From: Scalesia atractyloides | Taxonomy: Eukaryota; Streptophyta; Magnoliopsida; Asterales; Asteraceae | NCBI GenBank assembly: GCA_947069175.1 | Contig: CAMTDV010000018.1 | Location: forward strand, 46,884,869 to 46,948,868 | DNA length: 64,000 nucleotides | Reading direction: 5' to 3' | Shown here: one piece after another, positions 57,260 to 64,000 of the stretch | How the letters are laid out: each line of letters opens with the position of its first letter | Numbering within the stretch: the first letter of the stretch is position 1 | Made by a program: the position numbers and the translations under genes | Notes under the pieces: model-generated | Seen by the model: only the letters and a program-made list of their open reading frames with translations | Database searches by the model: none | What the model was told of the DNA's origin: nothing

Positions 57260-58920
57260 GTATGGGAAAGTGAATTGCAGGGGTTGTCCTTTATCTTTAT
57301 ACTCATTTGCAGGCTGTGTCCTTTGGGTTTAAAATTGATGAGTTTTGTACTTATTATTTCAAAATCTTGCACGGTACGTCCTTTGACCCTAACCCATGTT
57401 AAATCAAATTACACAAGGGTAGTATAGTATTTTTAGCTAAATTTTAAAAAACACAAATAGATATTACATAAAAACTCAGTGTATACTTTTCACCTCCCAC
57501 ACTCTCTCTTTCTCTTAACACCACCAACATCCACCGCCGCCACCATCGACTGTTGTTTAAGAACCACCGACCACCACCTACCCCACACCACCATCCACCG
57601 CTGCCATCCACCCCACCATCATCCTCTCCTATTCGACACCTTCCAACTGTTAGGGTTTCATGGCGGCAACAAGTAACTAACGGCCGACAACTTGTACCCT
57701 TATGTCTCTCATTCAGAGCAAGCGCTTAATCCCGATCTAAAAGCCGATCCAAGATAATATAAAAAAACAAGTGGCAATGGAATCAACATCGAGTCATATT
57801 TTTGTTTGTTCTTTGAAGTTATTGCACATGGTTGAGATTAGGGTGGTTGTGTAGTGAAACCCTAGGTAGATTTGGTGGATCAAGGATTTGAATTTTGGGT
57901 TTTCATTTTGAGGAAAAAAGGGATGATGACGATGATGACGACGACGATGATGACGACGACGACGATAATGGAGATCACTATGAGCAATTGCTGTTTAAGG
58001 TTTAGGCATGTGTCAGCTATACTTACTGTTGGTGACCAGTTGTGTTTTGAGTTCAAAATAGGTAATTGTTGGTTTTATGTTTTTTAATTTGATTTGGGTT
58101 TAACTATAAGGTGAGTGTTCTTGTGTTAATCTAGTGATTTTGATGTGGGATTTGATATGGATGTTGATAAAGGAATTATTTGTGGGGTTTAGGACAGAGA
58201 GAGATAGGTGGGTTTGATTGTTAATTATTGCGGGTGGGTTACGGTTGGGCGGTGATGGTAGCAGGTGGTGGTAGTGGGCTGGATGGTGGTGGTAAATGAG
58301 AGGGGGGGGGGGGGATGAGATAGTATGTATATTATAACTTTTTTATATATTTAAACCTCTTGTTTTCTAAAGTTATTGACATGATTATTCCTTTTAAATG
58401 TTTTTTAATGGTCAACAAATCAATCATGAGCACTTTCAGGCCACACACTAGACAAACGGAGTACTCCGAGAGTAACCCGAGCCGTCCACCACCACTTCCG
58501 GGGAAAAACCCAGTAACCCACCCGCCTGTAGGCACGACAGTGAAATTACGAGTAAAACCCGTTTCACTCAAGGATCGAACCCAGGTTTCCCTGGGTCTCC
58601 TATCATTGCCCACCAATGCCTCACTTCTTTTTGCACCAAATGGGAATTGAACTTGAGTCTTCACAGAAGAAATCAAGTGATTCTACCACTTGAGCTGGAG
58701 GTCATTGGCTTCCTTTTATAAAGGTTAAATGACAAAAAAGCCCTCATGTGCTTTGCACATGACCAAATTTAACAGAAAAGATTAACCGAGTTAGGGTTAA
58801 AGGACATGCAGTGCAAGATTTTGAAACCTTAAGTACAAAACTCGTCAGTTTTAAACATAAAGGATACCGCCTGCAAATGGGTATAAAGATCAAGGACAAT
58901 CCTTGCAATTCACTCGATAT
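57260..58920. mobile_element. MULE-like element with long inverted arms
   Basis: The left arm starts at about 57263 with 'gtgaattgcaggggttgtcc' and runs to about 57650. The right arm, inverted, is 58740-58916 plus 58190-58330, split by a SINE. The inner arms hold 'accaccatccaccg' and its inverse 'tggatggtggtgg'. The centre (57700-58130) has an Asp-coding (GAT/GAC)n run at 57925-57970 and a genic look but no family I know. A matching 9 bp duplication was not found. Confidence 0.55.
58397..58709 (-). mobile_element. SINE with tRNA-like head and 9 bp target duplication
   Basis: On the minus strand an A box (CAGCTCAAGTGG, 58686-58697) and a B box (AAGTTCAATTCCC, 58642-58654) are 32 bp apart. The 3' end is A-rich (ATTAAAAAACATTT). 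TTCCTTTTA flanks both sides (58388-58396 and 58710-58718). About 313 bp, no coding capacity; mobilised by LINE proteins elsewhere. It interrupts the right arm of the MULE-like element. Confidence 0.8.
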
Positions 58921-60313
58921 GGGACATTGCGTTTCAGTTATAATGTGATGAGAACGATGGGCAACCCACAAGAAAAAATCTAAAACTCGCAAGTTTTTCC
59001 AATCTGAACGTGATGAACTATCTGAAATGATTAAGAATCACATTGAAGAATGGGATTTTGATTATCTCGTGAGAGAATTAGGGTTTTACAGACCTATTTG
59101 GGTTGTGTTTTTTAAATGTAGTGTAAAGTACAGTTTCAGTCACTGAGGTTTACACCTAATCGCAGGTTCACTCCTTATTTCAAAAAAATCAACAGTTCAC
59201 CCCTGATGTTGTCAATTAGATTCAATTAAACCCCCTGCTCCAAAAAGTCGTTAGTATAACGTTACCAGTCATGTTAAAAGACCTTTATGCCCCTTAGAGA
59301 CTGAAAGTGCAACTCGAAAAAGAGGCCCTTGTTTAAGTAACCCTGCAACTTTAGAGCAGCCACCATCATCTTCTTCTTCAACATCCTCTCCAACAACATA
59401 GATGGCTGTTGATTATCCAAAAAAAAGGCTCTTCTTTATAAATCAAAATGCTTCTTGAACACATCGTAAAACCTATCAACATAACTGGCTATTGATTATT
59501 TCATTGAAACCTCTAATAAACTAAAACATTACACAGAAAAACCAACAAGTTTACAGTACCCATATAGCTAAATGGTGTTAAACTAAACATCATATACAAA
59601 TAGGAAAAAACCAACATACCTTGTACAACGAATCAGCATATTCGGATCCAACAGGCTGATTCGGGTCAAGTGTTTGGAAGCCATCCAAAGCATCTAGGGT
59701 CAGTTGCCATCCATAAAGGGCTATAGCACTAGCACCAGAACTTGAACCGTTATTTTTGGTAACACCAGCTGCAGCAACATTCTCATTTACCTAAGGACAA
59801 AAGGAATTATGATGCATAATTGGATCAAGCTCCACCGCTTCATCAAAGTTGCTTTCTCCAGTTGGAGGGCCTAACAAAAGATAAAGAGCATACATCATTG
59901 GCTTAAAGAACAATAGACAGCTAGAAAGTACATATGTGTATATGTACAATAAGATAAAGAGCATACAGACGTATGTATATGATTGGTAGTGCGTAGAGGT
60001 AGCAATTTTTCAGATTTTTGCGATCTAGAGTGATTTACACACACCAATTCGCCACCCCCAATTAGGCCTGTAAATGAAGATGGAAGAGGAATAAGCACGA
60101 TAATGTGTGAAAAAATTGTATAAAGTTTACTACCTGTTTATAACGGAAATGTTAGCGGGTCAAACCACGTTGTCAACTGGGAAATGAAAAAAAAACTAAA
60201 CATGTGTTGATTATGGCTTCCTAGAGAATAAGGAGAAGATGGAAGGATTGAAAGGTGCAAACGGGGGCTTTTATAGGGATCATATTTGTTATAAGAGTTT
60301 CTAAAATACAAAA
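58921..60313. other. Gene-poor; one good exon-like segment at 59620-59790
   Basis: 59120-59330 has phrases of the type found in plant MULE arms ('cactgaggtttacacc', 'gttcactcc') but no inverted partner was found. Apart from the exon-like segment nothing is supported. Confidence 0.4.
59620..59790 (-). pseudogene. Exon-like segment of an unrecognised plant gene
   Basis: 57 open codons in phase 0, bounded by TTAG and AAG|GTATGT on the minus strand. The translation is protein-like and includes 'ALYGWQLTLDALDGFQTLDP' and 'GSEYADSLYK'. An upstream stretch (59800-59875) could be a further exon. No complete gene can be built around it, so it is either a captured fragment or part of a decayed gene. 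Family unknown. Confidence 0.4.
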
Positions 60314-61315
60314 TGTAACACCCCGATTTTCGGTGGGCCCAAATGGGTAGGGTTTAAGAGTGACGATTGGATAACAGTATCACAATTATTATGCAACGGA
60401 AGGTATTGAGTAAAAATAATTATTTAATAAAAGCTTGAATATATTATATATATACAAGAGAAGGATCTGCTAGGAACCACCTTTTATTGCGAGAACCACG
60501 AGAACCAATGTGAACACAACAAAAATACCTAAAAACATCTAAAAGAACATACAATTTTTTGTTGAAAAACTCTATTTTTTGTCACAAAAAGCATGTCTTT
60601 TAGGTGGTGGTGTAGTTTTTAGCATTTAGCCTGGGGGTGGGGGTTAGTTTTTATAGGTTTTGGGGGATGGGGGTTAGATTTTTTTAGGTTTTGGGGTGGT
60701 GGTGTAGTGGGTTTACTTTTGTCTTCACATTAGTTCTCGTGGTTCTCACAATAAAGGTGGCTCTCGCATGAACCCTACCCTATATATATATATATATATA
60801 TTTATTTATTTATACAAGCGTTCAAGTACAAGCCCACATGCGGAATCAAATAAAAGAGCTTTAGACATAATAGGCCTTAAGCTGAGGAGTTGCAAATTCC
60901 ATAGCCTTTATCAGAGCCGACCCAGATTTAGAACCTAATATCAAGGTGTGGTACCTGCGGTTCAATCTTTTGAAAATACGTCAGCTTTCGCTGGTAAATA
61001 CAATTAACTGACTCGTTTTTTAAAATAGTTTTTCAAAAGAGTTTCATAGATAGAGAAAACCCGTAGGTAATCATTTAAGATTTCTTGAGATTTTATCTTG
61101 TCACCAGTTTTACAATACTTGTCATACAGTCGGGAACCAAACTTAGTGTCGTTCATTTTCAGTGCTATAATGATTAAGGTACACACCAAAGTTTAATAAC
61201 TCGTCTTATAGTCAGTATGCCTACACTGGTACGTTATTTGTTATGGCCAAAATAGTTTATGAGCCGGGACGCCCGAACACGGTACCATTAACCCCCAATT
61301 GTTTCAGTTATCAAG
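60314..61315 (-). mobile_element. LTR fragment hosting a MITE and a solo LTR (left part)
   Basis: Starts TGTAACACCCCGATTTTCGG, of the same general type as the LTR 3' tips in this window. It probably continues after the solo LTR at 63809-64000 and beyond the window. No gag-pol is present. Confidence 0.45.
60463..60775. mobile_element. MITE with ~45 bp inverted ends
   Basis: The left end 'ggaaccaccttttattgcga', then 'gaaccacgagaaccaatgtga', is inverted at the right end as 'tcacattagttctcgtggtt' and 'ctcacaataaaggtgg'. The centre is 'ttttaggt'-rich. A (TA)n run follows at 60780-60801. Confidence 0.7.
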
Positions 61316-62183
61316 TGTCACACCCCAACCGATGGCGGAATCATCGGGGCGCGGCACTAGGCGAACCAGATTGCTCAAGAGAATCCATAACGACTAATTT
61401 AAACGACAATACTTAAAATGTCAATTTCCCATACAATTAACCTATCATCATTCAAAATCATTACAAATCCAACAAGTTCTCAAACAAATCAAAGTTCACC
61501 GACTAGTTTATTACAAGTTTCTAAAGCATAAGACCTAATACGATTGTAGCGATAACGTCCTCAACCTGTTACATACGTTAAAATACAAGTCAATACAATA
61601 AAGTAAAGGTGAGCATACAGGTTTAATAGCATAATAATAGCGATAAAGCGTTACGCATAACCGACATGCAATACGTAGAGAAAGTGAATATAAGCAGCTA
61701 ATCAATAACGATACAAGTTAACCAACATGACTGCGATGTGGAGTATGCGCGATATTCATGATAGTGAATACGCACGTAAAGTAATTTGCGAGCCTTAACA
61801 ACCCCCGAACCAATCGGGTGCTAAGTCCAAACTATAGTACTTTCGTTGCTAAGGGTGGTCTACAAGTACACATTATTCACATATAGCAAACAAACATTCA
61901 GCGATTCACATATAACATGCGAGAGCGGTTAGCGTTTAAAAAGTTTAGAGTTGCGTGTAGCGTGTTTTTGATATAGAGACGTATGTAACACCCAAAAGTG
62001 CGATAAAGTGAAAAGGGGTTCAAGTATACTCATTGTCGGTGCGAATCGGGAGTTGAGACGGGATCTGAGAGAAGTTGTGGAGAGTGTCGGATTAGCCTGT
62101 AAGCGAACATAAGTGCATCAGTCTTCTGAATTGCTGAAACGGTTAACGGTTTGAGAGCACAACAGATAAGTTCAGGCGAACTT

Positions 62184-62303
62184 GTACTTGAAGGTACGAG
62201 TTTGGGCGAACTTGTACTTGAAGGTACGAGTTTGGGCGAACTGGTACTTGAAGGTACGAGTTTGGGCAAACTTGTACTTGAAGGTACCAGTTCGGGCGAA
62301 CTT
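62184..62303. repeat. Four tandem 30 bp units inside the solo LTR
   Basis: The unit 'acttgaaggtacgagtttgg' plus 'gcgaacttgt' is repeated four times head to tail. Each contains half or most of the palindrome, so the array has been growing by tandem duplication. Confidence 0.85.
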
Positions 62304-63102
62304 GTATGCCTGGACTTACTGTGAGTACAAGTTCGGGCGAACTTGTCAAGTTTCCTGAGAAACTAGACAAGTTCGCGCGAACTTGTCTCATTTGCTGAGG
62401 TGGATACAAGTTCGGGCGAACTTGTCTGATTTCATTGGGAATCAGTACAAGTTCGGGCAAACTTGTGTAAATCTGATGAAGAATTGATCAAGTTCGAGCG
62501 AACTTGGTCACCAATCTGGTGACAAGTTCGGGCGAACTTGATGCTTTTCGAGTGACTTGAGTGTTTTGGCATCCAAATCGTGCGTTTTTGCGTCGTTTGC
62601 TGAGGAAATCGAGTGTCCATCCCTCCAACCTTAGGCTACTGAGCAAAACCAAGGATGAAGAGGTCTTTTGGAGTGAGTTTTAGCCATTTTACATAAACTC
62701 GGACTAATCAGGGCGAACTTGAAGGTACAAATGGTTTAGCCCAGTTTGTGAAAAGTGACGTTTTCGTCCTTGTGCTTCCGGATCTGAGATCTAGCTTGAC
62801 AACGCTTCGTTCCACTTCAAAGTGAACGAAACATACGTCGTTTAGGTCGATCAATGTTTTTAAAGGTTTTACTCGGATCTAAGCATAGATTTGAGTGTAA
62901 AACAGAAGTTTTGCATAAAAAGATAAAGATTTTCGTAAATAGAAGAGATTTGATGAAAAAGAAGGTAAAACCTTGTGCAAAATCGTTGTAAAACGTTGAT
63001 GTAGCTTGAAAACTGGTTGAATCTTACTTAGAACACAAAAGATTTCGGTTTTGGGGAGCTCCGGCCGAACTTGTAGCAAGTTCAAATGAGAAGAGGAGCT
63101 GG

Positions 63103-63111
63103 GTATTTATA
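63103..63111 (-). promoter_or_regulatory. TATA box of the solo LTR
   Basis: TATAAATAC on the minus strand, at the position equivalent to the other two copies. Confidence 0.55.
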
Positions 63112-63808
63112 GGTGAAGGTGAAAAGGTGAGCTGGAACATTAAGTTCAGGCGAACTTGTATCAAGTTCGGGCGAACTTGCTACAAGTTCGGGCGAACTTG
63201 TGTGTTTCCTGTGATTTAGAGACAAGTCCGGGCGGACTTGTAGTTTCTTGAGTATTATTGTGGCTTAGACAAGTTCGGGCGAACTTGTGGTATACAAGCT
63301 CGGCCGAACTTGACCTATTGGCCAAGTTTTGTTCGGTTATTTCGCGTTACGAGTTCGTTCGACGATTCGGTTCGTATTAGGTAGTTATATTAAGCGTTTT
63401 AGCAAAACATTAAGCGTTATATTACCATTGATTTGAGAGAGAGCGAGTTAGCGTGAGCGTGCGAGAGTTTTAGCGATACTAAACCATAACATAACTAATC
63501 ATAACACATATAAATAATAATTCCACATAATTAACTGCGTTTTGCGACGCGATGAGATAAGTGGTGCGATGGCACAAGTGTTTATTAAACAATAACACAC
63601 TCGGCTCTTAAAGTAGCATAATTACTTGTAATTGCGTTGAATTAGCGATTAATAAGCGATTAAATGCAATATAGATGTAATAAAATATGATTCCATCAAC
63701 ATAACTTTTCATAATCCAAATCTCGGAGTACAATGATTGAGATAGACAAAATACACGGAAAAAGGAATAAAAATAAATAACAACGAAATTTGGAGTTGTT
63801 ACATCAAG

Positions 63809-64000
63809 TAATACGGATTAAACCGAGTTCTTATATTTATAAGCAATCATAAGGCTCAATTATATAATACTTGCTCCAAGTGGCATATTTGCCATACCCC
63901 AAGTTTTAAAATAAAATAAGTTAAGAATATTTACCTCTTGTTGCTTCCAACCGATAACGATTTTAATTTAGCAAAAGCTACAAGTCAAAGTATTATTGAC
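63809..64000 (-). mobile_element. Continuation of the interrupted LTR fragment
   Basis: By position this is the other half of the target of the solo LTR. AT-rich, with no gene seen, and cut by the window edge. Confidence 0.3.

Larger units (their letters stand above)
61316..63803 (-). mobile_element. Solo LTR of the Tekay-like family with perfect TCAAG duplication
   Basis: TGTCACACC...TTGTTACA, 2488 bp, flanked on both sides by TCAAG (61311-61315 and 63804-63808). It is clearly the same family as the LTRs at 5372 and 14497, with the TATA box at 63103-63111 and about 17 palindromes of the CAAGTTCGGGCGAACTTG type, but more diverged. A minus-strand frame of 105 codons crosses the array. It arose by recombination between the two LTRs of a full element. 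Confidence 0.93.

Noticed and set aside
57925..57975. Asp-rich or Met/Thr repeat protein coded by a (GATGAC)n run
   Set aside because: A trinucleotide-type microsatellite. The frame is short and lies inside a MULE-like element.
60900..60945. Second primer binding site (TATCAGAGCC)
   Set aside because: The ten-base match is not preceded by an LTR end in the proper orientation; likely chance.
62143..62460. A repeat protein gene (PNSYLQVQV-type repeats)
   Set aside because: The repeats come from the tandem palindrome units of the LTR. No domain, start context or neighbouring exon supports a protein.

Overview
This window is nuclear DNA of a flowering plant. It is AT-rich, and its intron-containing genes have clear plant counterparts: a BAP31-like ER protein, the GPI-transamidase subunit PIG-T, SUMO and a plant-type PLS/E pentatricopeptide (PPR) protein. 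Most of the rest is layered transposable elements. The style of the repeats suggests an asterid, possibly Asteraceae, but that is an impression and not a demonstration.

Layout. 1-5.3 kb: a broken gypsy protease fragment, a plus-strand LTR, a 66-86 bp tandem repeat interrupted by an insert, and a decayed fragment of a WEB1-like coiled-coil gene. 5.37-16.77 kb: one Ty3/gypsy element (Tekay-like chromovirus) on the minus strand, about 11.4 kb, with 2.3-2.4 kb LTRs full of short palindromes and a gag-pol carrying several stops and frameshifts. A 0.9 kb TRIM is nested in the last codons of its pol, and the whole element sits inside an older MITE-like repeat. 17.6-30 kb: gene-poor, with a Stowaway-like MITE, a Pack-MULE with a perfect 9 bp target duplication carrying a clathrin-adaptor (ANTH) gene fragment, a foldback MITE, a long (TA)n and old hAT-like repeats. 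30.3-33.2 kb: the BAP31-like gene, its intron loaded with hAT-type insertions. 33.98-37.58 kb: a hAT element with a BED zinc-finger remnant, into which an LTR carrying four regularly spaced tRNA-like modules has inserted. 37.8-38.6 kb: a possible pararetrovirus-derived fragment.

39.3-43.2 kb: the intact five-exon PIG-T gene (minus). 45.9-48.4 kb: a PPR gene (minus) broken by one frameshift, with GC-rich palindromes and a MULE/FAR1-like fragment just upstream. 50.7-51.7 kb: a MULE-like element with cargo. 54.0-55.1 kb: the intact three-exon SUMO gene (minus). 57.2-58.9 kb: inverted repeats of a MULE-like element, with a SINE (9 bp target duplication) inserted in one of them. 60.3-64 kb: an LTR fragment interrupted by a MITE and by a solo LTR of the same family as the 5.4-16.8 kb element, with a perfect TCAAG duplication.

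Three genes appear functional: BAP31-like, PIG-T and SUMO. They are housekeeping genes of the secretory pathway and of protein modification, and are not linked functionally to each other. The most unusual signals are repeats inside LTRs: the tRNA-like array with A and B boxes at a steady 166-170 bp spacing, and the array of 18 bp palindromes kept in three copies of another LTR family.
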